Shown here: piece by piece, positions 1-7,253 of the stretch
Layout of the letters: each line of letters starts with the position of its first letter
Position numbering within the stretch: position 1 is the first letter of the stretch
DNA from: Hymenobacter lapidarius
GTDB taxonomy: Bacteria > Bacteroidota > Bacteroidia > Cytophagales > Hymenobacteraceae
Length of the DNA stretch: 64,000 nucleotides
Direction of reading: 5' to 3'
NCBI RefSeq assembly: GCF_001816145.1
Contig: NZ_MDZB01000062.1
Coordinates: forward strand, 1 to 64,000
The notes under the pieces: generated by a model
The model's database searches: none
What the model saw: the letters and a program-made list of their open reading frames with translations, nothing else
Told to the model about the DNA's origin: nothing
Program-made: the position numbers and the translations under genes

Positions 1-1136
1 GCACGCCCCGCCGCGCGCAATGGCCGTGCCGCGCCGCCTGGGGCCGCCATGGTTGGGGCGGCGGCGGCTGGCACCGCCGCGGGGCGAGTATGCAGCTGTT
101 CAATCAGTTGCCCCAGTTGTTGAATCTTGGCATCGAGGTCCTGGTTGCGGGCGGCCGACTCGGCACGGGACTGGCGGATGGCTTCGTCCAGGGCTTCCTT
201 CTCCCGGGTTTCCAGCGCCAGCTGCTCGCGCAGTTGCTGCGCTTCGGACGTCACGGGGGGGGCTTGGGCCAGTTGCGCCACCAGCTGGCTCATGCTGCGC
301 TCGCGCTGGGCTTCGCGGGCTTCCAGGTCCTGCAGCTTTTGATGCAACTGGGCCTGGCCATCCAGGCGGGCCTGTTCCAGACGCTCTTTTTCGGCGCTGC
401 TGGCCGCTACTTCCGCGGCGGGGTAGCCGCCATACGGCGCGTCGTCGGGAATGTCATCAGCCCCCAGCCAGCGCCACATTTTGCGCCACGGGCTGGCCGG
501 GGCGGCCGGGGGGCTTGTTTCGGGGCCAGTTGCGGCTGGCAAACTGGCTGAGGCGGGTTCCTCGGTCAGCTCCTGGGCCCATTCTGTGATTTCGTCCTCG
601 CTCAGGTCAACCTCGGGCTTGGCCAGCTGCTTCAGGCGGCGCGGGAGCTGGGAGGCGTCGCCCAGGAGCTGGAAGTGGCCGCCGGGCTGCTGGGAGAGTT
701 GCTCTTCGATTTCGGGGCCAAAGTCGACCGGGGCCCCGAACACTACCACCCCGGAAACGAACTGCAAATTGGCTTGCTCCGGGCTGAGCTGCGGGGCCAG
801 CCAGGCAGCCAGGGCTTCTTTCTGCTCGCGGAACTGCTCGAACGGATTGTCGGCCTCCCCCGCCCCACCCAGGGCGTTGCCCTCCAGCTGCCAGGCCCCG
901 TAGCCCAACGCGGGCACGTGCAGCCGGCCCCCGCCCGGCACCAGCACCAGCAGCGTGATGCTGTGGGGCCGCACCACCACGGCATCCAGCACCGAAGCGC
1001 CGGCTTCTACGGCAAAGTTGGCCAAAAGCAGCGTTGCCGGGCCGTCCTTGTCAGCCTCCAGGGCGGCGCGTACTTGCTCGTAAAGCTGCTGGCGAAGCGG
1101 GCTGGCAAAGGGAGCGTAAAGATGGGCATGCAACAT
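1..1136 (-). CDS. NERD-like domain protein with coiled-coil tail (C-terminus cut by window edge)
   Basis: The reading frame stays open from an ATG at 1136 to the left edge, 378 codons without a stop, so the C-terminus is missing. Residues about 20-170 read as a nuclease-related (NERD-like) fold: LLLANFAVEAG, then VLDAVVVRPHSITLLVLVPG, a W, a small-residue patch, and NPFEQFREQK. A short acidic linker (VDLSEDEITEWAQEL) and an Ala/Pro stretch follow. Residues about 255-345 are rich in Q, E, L, A and R with heptad-like spacing, so probably coiled coil. There is no signal peptide, so it is probably cytoplasmic. NERD proteins are suspected nucleic-acid enzymes, but I cannot place the catalytic residues with confidence here. 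The family call is by pattern only, and 'hypothetical protein' is the safe alternative. Confidence 0.5.
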   Translation of the reverse strand, partial: MLHAHLYAPFASPLRQQLYEQVRAALEADKDGPATLLLANFAVEAGASVLDAVVVRPHSITLLVLVPGGGRLHVPALGYGAWQLEGNALGGAGEADNPFEQFREQKEALAAWLAPQLSPEQANLQFVSGVVVFGAPVDFGPEIEEQLSQQPGGHFQLLGDASQLPRRLKQLAKPEVDLSEDEITEWAQELTEEPASASLPAATGPETSPPAAPASPWRKMWRWLGADDIPDDAPYGGYPAAEVAASSAEKERLEQARLDGQAQLHQKLQDLEAREAQRERSMSQLVAQLAQAPPVTSEAQQLREQLALETREKEALDEAIRQSRAESAARNQDLDAKIQQLGQLIEQLHTRPAAVPAAAAPTMAAPGGAARPLRAAGR

Positions 1137-1285
1137 GGGAAGGGAATCGAAAAACGCAGACGGGCGCCAGGAATGAGGGTTTACGGGTTTTTTATGGAAA
1201 AAGGGAAACGCTGGCACGGATGCGGCGGACCGGCACTTTCACCTGCTTGACAGCTAAAGGACAGCGCCACCGCATCGGGGGCTCC

Positions 1286-1849
1286 TCAGTCGTCGTTCTT
1301 TTTGCCTTTTTTCCGTTTATCCTTCCATTTCTTCCCCCGGCCATGGCCGTAGTCCTCGTAGCGTTTGGCTTGTTCGCGCAGCCATTTTTCTTCCCGGTCT
1401 TGTTGCCCGCGTGCCTGCCCGTCGTCGTCCTCGTCGTCCTGGCGGCCTTCGGCATCTTTGGGCGGGCCGCTCAGAAATGCTTCGAGTGCCGACCTGGCCG
1501 GCCCCGCCGCCGGTATGGCCCGGCGCCCGGGCAGCGGGGCGCCCAGCGTGAGCGCGCCGCCCGTTCCGGGCAGCACGGCCACCACGCGGCCCTTCAGGTC
1601 GCAGGCCTGGCCTTCCAGCAGCTCGGTGCGGGTGCCATTGGCAGCTACCAAAAAGCCGTCTTTCGTAACCACCGTGCCAGTGGGCAAGCGCGAATCGCGC
1701 GTCATGGGCCGCAGCTGGCCGTTGCGCAGCACGTGCATCTGCCCGTTGCGCCGATGGAAGCCATCATTAGCAAGCTGTTGGGCCACGGCCGGCGCGCCGG
1801 GGCCCAGCAGCCCGGCAAAGGCAAGTAGAATCGTAAAAGGTATTCGCAT
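1286..1849 (-). CDS. Secreted DUF6799-domain protein with polyelectrolyte tail
   Basis: 187 residues from the ATG at 1849. That start puts a clean signal peptide first (MRIPFTILLAFAGLLG, cleavage near AVAQQ); the frame extends upstream but without export features. Residues about 27-90 match DUF6799 as seen in Hymenobacter-type genomes: DGFHRRNGQMHVLRNGQLRP, then VTKDGFLVAANGTRTELLEG and QACDLKGRVV. The last 50 or so residues are almost all charged, an acidic run (DDEDDDGQ) followed by a Lys/Arg/Glu/Asp stretch ending KKGKKNDD. This suggests a disordered tail, perhaps binding polyanions or the envelope, though that is inference. The family has no known function. It sits alone on the minus strand beside the NERD-like gene; a near-match -7 box (CAAAGGTC on the plus strand, about 1910-1917) lies about 60 bases upstream. 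Confidence 0.75.
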   Translation of the reverse strand: MRIPFTILLAFAGLLGPGAPAVAQQLANDGFHRRNGQMHVLRNGQLRPMTRDSRLPTGTVVTKDGFLVAANGTRTELLEGQACDLKGRVVAVLPGTGGALTLGAPLPGRRAIPAAGPARSALEAFLSGPPKDAEGRQDDEDDDGQARGQQDREEKWLREQAKRYEDYGHGRGKKWKDKRKKGKKNDD

Positions 1850-2222
1850 GGGGGACTGATACGGAGAAGGCAAGCACCGGGCCATTTTTCCAGTAAGTGG
1901 GCAAGCACGCAAAGGTCGGGACTTTTGCACCTCTTTCACCGCATTAGTACATTCTTTCAATCTACCGAATTGTATGTCAACGCTTTGCTGTCACGATAAT
2001 GACACCATCTCGTGCTGCGTATTGGCTTACTGCTTAGGGTTTCCACTTATTTCCTCATGCGCTCAACTGATTGATTTCCACCTTGCCGACTTTGGCCCCT
2101 ATCCTTTTTGGTTTGTCCCGCAGAATGCCATTTGCAGAGCCCTAAAGCGGTGTCGCAATCCGCGCACTACCCGGCAGTGACCTTGTCCGATAAGTCCGTT
2201 ATTAACTCCTAAGCGTGGCCTG

Positions 2223-2774
2223 CTACCGCGCCAGCACGTCAAACGTTACCTGAAAATCGTTGCGGATGGCGTAGCTGCCCAGGTTTTGGAAGAAGGCCGT
2301 GGAGTTGTAGTTGATGCCAAATTGGGTGCGGTCGAGGGTGGCGGTGCCGCGCAGACGCAGACCGCCGGGCACGGGGACCACCTCCACGGGAAATGCCACG
2401 GGCCGAGTCACGCCTTTGATGGTGAGCGTGCCCGTGGCTTGCCCGGCCCTGAATTCGGTGAGCTCAAACACGGCCGTGTGAAACTTGCCGGTGTCAAAAA
2501 AGTCGGCGTTGCGCAGGTGCTCGGCCAGCGCCGATTGCTCGTGGGACAGGGTGGCCATCTCGACCACCACGCGGGCGGCCCGCACCGTTTGGCCCTCGGC
2601 CACGACGCGGCCTTCGCGGAGCCGGATGGTGCCCTGCGGCGCCCACGCGCCCGCTTCGGCGTGGCCCGTCCAGGTGAGGGTGCTGGCGGCGGGGTCGAGG
2701 CGATAGGTGGTGGCGGCCGGCCGGGCGGCGAGCAGGGCCAGCAACGGCAGCAGGATAATGAGCAGCTTTTTCAT
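2223..2774 (-). CDS. YceI family periplasmic lipocalin-like protein
   Basis: 183 residues, the usual YceI length. A signal peptide (MKKLLIILLPLLALLAARPA) is followed by the YceI core: TYRLDPAASTLTWTGHAE, internal SHEQSALAEHLRNADFFDT, KFHTAVFELTEF, TGTLTIKGVTRPVAFPVEV, and a C-terminal LDRTQFGINY. YceI proteins form a periplasmic beta-barrel that binds isoprenoid or amphiphilic ligands; their exact role is often unknown. It is exported. The next gene downstream in transcription (DUF6799) lies 370 bases away beyond an AT-rich gap, and the upstream gene (start 3358) is on the same strand with a 35-base spacer, so the pair 2810-3358 and 2223-2774 may be co-transcribed. Start and end are clear. 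Confidence 0.9.
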   Translation of the reverse strand: MKKLLIILLPLLALLAARPAATTYRLDPAASTLTWTGHAEAGAWAPQGTIRLREGRVVAEGQTVRAARVVVEMATLSHEQSALAEHLRNADFFDTGKFHTAVFELTEFRAGQATGTLTIKGVTRPVAFPVEVVPVPGGLRLRGTATLDRTQFGINYNSTAFFQNLGSYAIRNDFQVTFDVLAR

Positions 2775-2809
2775 GAGAATAATGGTTGGGAAACATGGAG
2801 GTGAGGCGG

Positions 2810-3358
2810 CTATTTGGATGCCTGCGGCTCGGCTTCGGTTTCAATCAGTCCGTAGCCTTTGTAGAGGCGGCCCTGGGCGTCTTTGGCGATGATGAACCAC
2901 AGGGCATCGCCGCCATACAGGCTTTTGGCGGTGGCAGCGTAGCGGTAATTGCGTTTGAAAGTGTAGGTGACGCCCTTTTTCAGCCGGCCGCCGGGGCAGC
3001 TGAATAGCTCGGTGAATTCGGCCGGCGTTTGGTGCAGGTTGGTTTGCCAGCCGGCGGCGCTGTACCAGATGTAGCTGCCGCAGGTCACGACCTGCAGGTC
3101 GGCGGTTTCGGCGCGCACCGCGGTGCGGTGCTTCCACACGTAGCCGCCGGGCACGGCGGGGTTGGGCTCGGGGTAGTTGGGGTTGGGCGAGTGCCAGAGC
3201 GTGAGGCCCACGGGCAGGCGGCGCAGCTCGTCGGGCAGCACGCGGGTGCGGTCGGTCCAGGTCGTACCCGGCAGGGCATGGGTCAGAGTGGTTTGGGCCG
3301 GGCTCAGGGCCGGGCGGAGGACCAGCGCGCCAAGCGCCAGCAGCAGGAAACGGGTCAT
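2810..3358 (-). CDS. Secreted protein of unknown function
   Basis: 182 residues from the ATG at 3358, chosen because it begins a good signal peptide (MTRFLLLALGALVLRPALSPAQ); the open frame extends 18 codons further without support. The mature part is rich in W, Y and T, has two cysteines that could pair (VVTCGSYIWY and LFSCPGGRLK), and ends in a region resembling a small beta fold (TYTFKRNYRYAATAK, ALWFIIAKDAQGRLYKGYGL). I recognise no family. It lies 35 bases upstream of the YceI gene on the same strand, so the two may share a transcript and both act in the periplasm. A near -7 box (CAAAGGTG on the plus strand, about 3385) stands upstream. Confidence 0.75.
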   Translation of the reverse strand: MTRFLLLALGALVLRPALSPAQTTLTHALPGTTWTDRTRVLPDELRRLPVGLTLWHSPNPNYPEPNPAVPGGYVWKHRTAVRAETADLQVVTCGSYIWYSAAGWQTNLHQTPAEFTELFSCPGGRLKKGVTYTFKRNYRYAATAKSLYGGDALWFIIAKDAQGRLYKGYGLIETEAEPQASK

Positions 3359-3477
3359 GGAATGGGGCGTTTGAAGTACGACCCAAAGGTGGCCATTCAT
3401 CTTACCCGCCATCGCCCCACAACCGGATGTGGGACGTGCCAGAACCGGATTTGGGGCGTTTTAGCTTCAATAACCCA

Positions 3478-4728
3478 TCATTCCGGCCCATCCTGGCCCA
3501 CTTGGTAATCGCGCGGGGCCACGCCGGTTACCTGCTTAAAAATGCGATTAAACGTAGTTTTGGAGTTGAAGCCGCTTTCGAAGGCCATGCCCAGCAGGGT
3601 GAAGCGCCGGGCGTCGGGCGCGGCAAGGCGGCGCTGCACTTCGGCCACCCGGTAGCCGTTCACCAGGTCGTTGAAGGAACGGCCAAACCCGGCGTTGACG
3701 GTAAAGGAAATGAGGCGCGGGGCCAGGCCGGTGTGGGCCGACAGCTCGGCCAGGGTCAGCGTGGGGTTTTGGTACAGGCCGTCCTCAACCAGGGCGCGGC
3801 GGATGCGCTCCATAAGGAGCGGGTCGGGCGAAACGGCCGCGGCGGCGGGCGGCATCGCGGCAGTGGTTTCCGGCGCCAGCTCCGGGGCTGAAGCAGCCGG
3901 CGCGGCGACGAAATCTGCCACCACCGGTGCGGCGGAATCCAGCGCGGGGCTGGTCGCGGCGGCGCTGGGAGCTGGTGCGGCTTCCGGCGCTTCGGCTTCG
4001 GGCGCGAAATGCACGGCGCGCATGTCGGCCTGCCGCAGGCCCACGATGCCAATCACAAACACCACCACGCCCAGCAGCTCGGTGGAATAATCGTAGCGGT
4101 AGTACACCTCGAAAAACTCGCGCAGCACCAGTTCCACCAGCCATTGCCCGCTCACCACGGCCAGCAGCACCAGCAGCCAGCGCAACCAGCGCAGCCGCAG
4201 CCGGGACACTTCCGAGAAATTGTCTTCCAGCCAGCGGCCGTAGCCCCGCAGCACGCGCAGGCTCAGCCACAAATACGCCATCAGCGACACCCAGGTGCCG
4301 ATGAACTCCAGCCGGTAGGTAACCGGCCGGTGCACCTGCTCCCAAAAATCGTTGCGCACGGCGTAGGGCTGGAAGCGCAGCCACCAGTACAGGCCCGCCT
4401 GCGCCAGCACCGGACCAAAATGCCCCCAGTACCGGGCCCGCCACCGAAACCCGCTATTCACCAAGCTGCGCACATAGAAATACAGCAGCGGCCCAAACGC
4501 CAGCGAGTAGTAGATGGGCGAGAAATACAGCCCGGCGTTTTGCCCGTACAGCCCTGACACCCGGAAAAACCCATCGAGCACCCACAGCGCGATGGCCCCC
4601 ATGAGCAGGGCCAAAAACCGGTTCGAAACCCGGTTTACGGGCGCGGCAACCAGCAATCCGGCCGCAAAAAGCGCCTGCGCGATGATGGCAAACAGCGCCA
4701 CCGACATAAAGGAAACAACGACTTGCAT
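3478..4728 (-). CDS. Membrane-anchored AraC-family transcriptional regulator
   Basis: 416 residues from the ATG at 4728. Residues 1-235 hold about six or seven hydrophobic segments separated by short polar loops (e.g. SVALFAIIAQALFAAGLLVA, LLVLLAVVSGQWLVELVL, LLGVVVFVIGIVGL). A long Ala/Pro/Glu linker covers about 240-300. Residues about 305-416 are an AraC DNA-binding domain with two helix-turn-helix motifs, including LTLAELSAHTGLAPRLISF and AFESGFNSKTTFNRIFKQ followed by GVAPRDYQ. The arrangement, a multi-helix membrane sensor fused to AraC, is common in Bacteroidota and suggests signalling straight from membrane to DNA. Its ligand and targets cannot be read from the sequence. It is divergent from the YetF-like gene starting at 4854, a possible but unproven target. 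Confidence 0.85.
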   Translation of the reverse strand: MQVVVSFMSVALFAIIAQALFAAGLLVAAPVNRVSNRFLALLMGAIALWVLDGFFRVSGLYGQNAGLYFSPIYYSLAFGPLLYFYVRSLVNSGFRWRARYWGHFGPVLAQAGLYWWLRFQPYAVRNDFWEQVHRPVTYRLEFIGTWVSLMAYLWLSLRVLRGYGRWLEDNFSEVSRLRLRWLRWLLVLLAVVSGQWLVELVLREFFEVYYRYDYSTELLGVVVFVIGIVGLRQADMRAVHFAPEAEAPEAAPAPSAAATSPALDSAAPVVADFVAAPAASAPELAPETTAAMPPAAAAVSPDPLLMERIRRALVEDGLYQNPTLTLAELSAHTGLAPRLISFTVNAGFGRSFNDLVNGYRVAEVQRRLAAPDARRFTLLGMAFESGFNSKTTFNRIFKQVTGVAPRDYQVGQDGPE

Positions 4729-4853
4729 ACGTGCGGCGGCTACCGGGCCGCCGCAAATGTGCGGCCCGGCGCGCAAAAAAGTCCGCCGGGCCGGCCGGAA
4801 CCCGAACAGCCGGCCCCGCCCCGCCGTAAGGCCAGGCTCACCAAGCGTGCACT

Positions 4854-5573
4854 ATGTCCCTGTTTCTGGCCGAACCCGTCATCCCCTTCGATTGGCAGCG
4901 CCTGCTGTGGACCGGCGAGCAAACGCCGCTCTACGGCCTGGAAGTGGTGCTTCGGTGCATTATCACCTACCTGCTGCTGCTGGCGGCGTTGCGCATCACG
5001 GGGCGGCGCAGCGTGAAGCAGCTCTCGCTATTTGAGCTTAGCATCGTCATCGGCCTGGGCTCCATTGCCGGCGACACCATGTTTTACCCCGAGGTGCCGC
5101 TGAGCCACGCCGTTATCGTGTTTGGGACGGTGATGGGCCTGTACTTGCTATTCAACTACTTCACCGAGGTGTCGCCCAAATTCAGCGACTGGATGGAGGG
5201 CGAGGAAGTGCTGCTGCTGCAGAAAGGCCAGCTGGACTGGGACACTTTCAACCAGCAAAACCTCACCCAGAAGGAGCTGTTTGGGGAGCTGCGGCAGCAG
5301 CAGGTCGAACACCTGGGCCAGCTGAAAGCCGTGTACAGCGAAGCCACCGGCGAGTTAAGTCTGTTTTTCTACGAAGACGCCGACGTGCACCCCGGCCTGT
5401 CCATTCTGCCCGAAGAGCTGGCCCGCGCCTCCGAAACCATTGCCACGGCCGGGCCCCACGCCTGCACTACCTGCGGCCACGTGCAAGAGTTACAGACCGC
5501 CGCCGCCTTCGCCTGCCCCGTGTGCCGCGAGAAACGATGGCTGCCCGCCTGCACCACACGGCGCGTCACGTAG
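4854..5573 (+). CDS. YetF/DUF421 family membrane protein with C-terminal zinc-ribbon-like motif
   Basis: 239 residues. The N-terminal half has three membrane segments (about 30-50, 62-80, 85-105), with the DUF421 hallmark ALRITGRRSVKQLSLFELSI. A soluble DUF421-type domain follows, with the MEGEEVLLLQKGQLD and LFGELRQQQVEHLGQLKAVY stretches. The family's role is poorly known; some members are tied to spore or envelope physiology. The odd part is the end: Cys204-x2-Cys207 and Cys221-x2-Cys224 (CTTCGHV and CPVCREKRW) look like a treble-clef or zinc-ribbon knuckle that the usual short DUF421 proteins lack. It is divergent from the membrane AraC gene across 125 bases and convergent with crcB, which ends 14 bases beyond. 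The ATG at 4854 gives the normal family N-terminus. Confidence 0.85.
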   Translation: MSLFLAEPVIPFDWQRLLWTGEQTPLYGLEVVLRCIITYLLLLAALRITGRRSVKQLSLFELSIVIGLGSIAGDTMFYPEVPLSHAVIVFGTVMGLYLLFNYFTEVSPKFSDWMEGEEVLLLQKGQLDWDTFNQQNLTQKELFGELRQQQVEHLGQLKAVYSEATGELSLFFYEDADVHPGLSILPEELARASETIATAGPHACTTCGHVQELQTAAAFACPVCREKRWLPACTTRRVT

Positions 5574-5586
5574 CTAGCCGCGCTGC

Positions 5587-5958
5587 TCAACCGCGCGCCA
5601 GCCAGTAGCCGGCGCCGGCCAGCAGCACTCCCACCGCCACGCTGCCGCCTGCGTACAGCGCCGCCAGTCCCACGTGGCCTTCGCGCAGCAGCCCCACGTT
5701 TTCCAGCGCAAACGCCGAGAACGTGGTGAAGCCGCCGCACACGCCCGTGATGAGCAGCAGCCGCCACGCCGCGCCCAGCTCGTGCCGCTCCAGCACACCC
5801 AGCGCCAAGCCCGCCAGCAGGCAGCCCAGCGCATTCACGGCCCCCGTGCCCACGGGCCAGGCCAGCGGCCAGCGCCCCTGCACGTACTGCTGCATGAAAT
5901 AACGCGCGATAGCGCCCAGGCCGCCCCCCGCGCCGATAAGAAGCCAGGAATAATTCAT
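5587..5958 (-). CDS. crcB: Fluoride channel CrcB/Fluc
   Basis: 123 residues, the normal length for a Fluc subunit, with four hydrophobic helices. The signature GGFTTFSAFALE (about 72-83) supplies the Phe and Thr/Ser residues that line the fluoride path, and VGTGAVNALGCLLAG holds the conserved Asn. Fluc proteins form dual-topology dimers in the inner membrane that leak fluoride out of the cell. Only one crcB copy is present here, so a homodimer is expected. No fluoride riboswitch is visible upstream. Instead, a -7 box (TAAGTTTG on the minus strand, 5964-5971) ends only five bases before the start codon, so the transcript is probably leaderless. It is convergent with the YetF-like gene. Confidence 0.93.
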   Translation of the reverse strand: MNYSWLLIGAGGGLGAIARYFMQQYVQGRWPLAWPVGTGAVNALGCLLAGLALGVLERHELGAAWRLLLITGVCGGFTTFSAFALENVGLLREGHVGLAALYAGGSVAVGVLLAGAGYWLARG

Positions 5959-5963
5959 GCGGG

Positions 5964-5971
5964 CAAACTTA
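5964..5971 (-). promoter_or_regulatory. -7 promoter box for crcB (leaderless layout)
   Basis: On the minus strand the bases read TAAGTTTG, matching the Bacteroidota TAnnTTTG element. The crcB ATG begins at 5958, five bases past the box, about where transcription should start. No clear -33 TTTG is seen. Confidence 0.5.
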
Positions 5972-6080
5972 CGCGCCCCGGCCCTCGCCCGCCACTGCCC
6001 GCAACCCGAACGCCTGTTCCCTGGTTAAACTACCCGTGCCGTAACGGCCCGCAATCCCTGCTTTTTCTTCCACCAACTAT

Positions 6081-7043
6081 ATGCAAACCCGTCCGCTCGG
6101 CCGCTCCGGCCTTTCCATTTCGCCCCTCATGCTGGGCGGCAACGTCTTCGGCTGGACCATCGACGAAGCCACTTCCTTTGCTGTGCTCGACGCCTTTGTA
6201 GCCGGTGGCGGCAACGCCATTGATACCGCCGACGGCTACTCGGTGTGGGTGCCCGGCCACGTGGGCAGCGAGTCCGAGACCATCGTCGGCAAGTGGCTGC
6301 AGCGGCGCGGCCGGCGCGATGACGTGGTCATCGCCACCAAAGTGGGGTGGGAAGTGAACGCCGACAACAAAGGCCTGAAAAAGGACTACATCCTGCGCGC
6401 CGTGGAAGGCTCGCTCAAGCGCCTGCAAACCGACTACATCGACCTGTACCAGTCGCACAAAGACGACCCCACCACGCCCGTGGAAGAAACGCTGGAAGCC
6501 TACGCCCAGCTCGTGAAGGCGGGCAAAGTGCGCGTCATCGGCGCCTCCAATTTCACCCAAGAGCGCCTGCAAGAGTCACAGGCCGCCAGCCAGCAGCACG
6601 GCTTCCCCCGCTACGAAACCCTGCAAAACCTCTACAACCTGTACGACCGGGAAGATTTCGAGAAGAACCTGGCCCCGCTCCTGCTACGGGAAAACATCGG
6701 CGCCATTCCGTACTACGGCCTGGCCGCCGGCTTTCTCACCGGCAAGTACCGCACCGAGGCCGACCTGCAAAAAAGCCCCCGCGGCGGCGGTGTAGGGCAG
6801 AAATACCTCAACGAAAAAGGCCTCGCCCTGCTCACCGCCATTGATGCCGTGGCCGAGCGCCAGCAGGCCCCACCCGCCCAGATAGCCCTGGCCTGGCTCA
6901 TGCAGGCCCCCGGCGTGACGGCGCCCATCGCCAGCGCCACCAGCGTGGCCCAGGTTACGGAGCTGCTCAAAGCCACCGAGCTGCGGCTGACGCCCGAGGA
7001 TTTGCAGACGCTGAAGCAAGCGCAGCCCGGGCAAGCGGAGTAA
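6081..7043 (+). CDS. Aldo/keto reductase
   Basis: 320 residues, the full length for the family. It opens with MQTRPLGRSGLSISPLMLGG, typical of the YajO/Gpr-like AKR branch. The catalytic tetrad is visible: Asp and Tyr in NAIDTADGYS (about 51-60), Lys in VVIATKVGW (about 92), and His in YIDLYQSHKDD (about 132). The C-terminal part carries the NADPH-binding IALAWLMQAPGVTAPIAS region. The enzyme should reduce aldehydes or ketones with NADPH in the cytoplasm; the physiological substrate cannot be told. The gene stands alone, followed by a large hairpin repeat (7061-7207) and then a second NADPH-dependent oxidoreductase on the same strand. The two could share a detoxification role, but the 210-base gap argues for separate transcripts. 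Confidence 0.93.
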   Translation: MQTRPLGRSGLSISPLMLGGNVFGWTIDEATSFAVLDAFVAGGGNAIDTADGYSVWVPGHVGSESETIVGKWLQRRGRRDDVVIATKVGWEVNADNKGLKKDYILRAVEGSLKRLQTDYIDLYQSHKDDPTTPVEETLEAYAQLVKAGKVRVIGASNFTQERLQESQAASQQHGFPRYETLQNLYNLYDREDFEKNLAPLLLRENIGAIPYYGLAAGFLTGKYRTEADLQKSPRGGGVGQKYLNEKGLALLTAIDAVAERQQAPPAQIALAWLMQAPGVTAPIASATSVAQVTELLKATELRLTPEDLQTLKQAQPGQAE

Positions 7044-7060
7044 GCTCGCCTGGGCCTTGG

Positions 7061-7207
7061 GCTGGCACGCGTCTGCGACGCGTTGCCCGCTGGCTTCAAG
7101 CCTCAGGCTCGGGCGGGTGGGCGGCTTTTATGGCCCCAACGCGACTCTTCTACCAGCGAGCCACAGGCTCGAAACCAGTAGGCAACGCGTCAGAGACGCG
7201 CGCCAGC
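7061..7207. repeat. Large GC-rich hairpin repeat, family A, copy 1
   Basis: 147 bases folding back on themselves. The outer arms GCTGGCACGCGTCTGCGACG and CAGAGACGCGCGCCAGC pair, as do inner pieces around GAGCCACAGGCTCG and AAGCCTCAGGCTCG. A second copy with the same outer arms and the same central layout lies at 22803-22945. Both are intergenic. This is a dispersed, REP- or MITE-like element; no coding frame is conserved in it. Confidence 0.8.
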
Positions 7208-7253
7208 CAACCTGCGTAACAGCAGTTATTCATCCCTCCTAAATCATCCCTTT

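Noticed and set aside
20-589. Long open frames on the plus strand opposite the NERD-like gene
   Set aside because: Composition is that of a shadow frame in high-GC code (Arg/Pro/Gly-rich, no domain); the minus-strand frame has coherent domains.
1974-2180. A 68-codon open frame in the AT-richer gap between the DUF6799 and YceI genes
   Set aside because: Cys/Leu-rich text without domain, signal or promoter; the region (1961-2222) is better described as intergenic and GC-poor.
5959-6080. Fluoride riboswitch before crcB
   Set aside because: The -7 box lies five bases from the start codon, leaving no leader for a riboswitch, and no crcB-motif sequence is visible.
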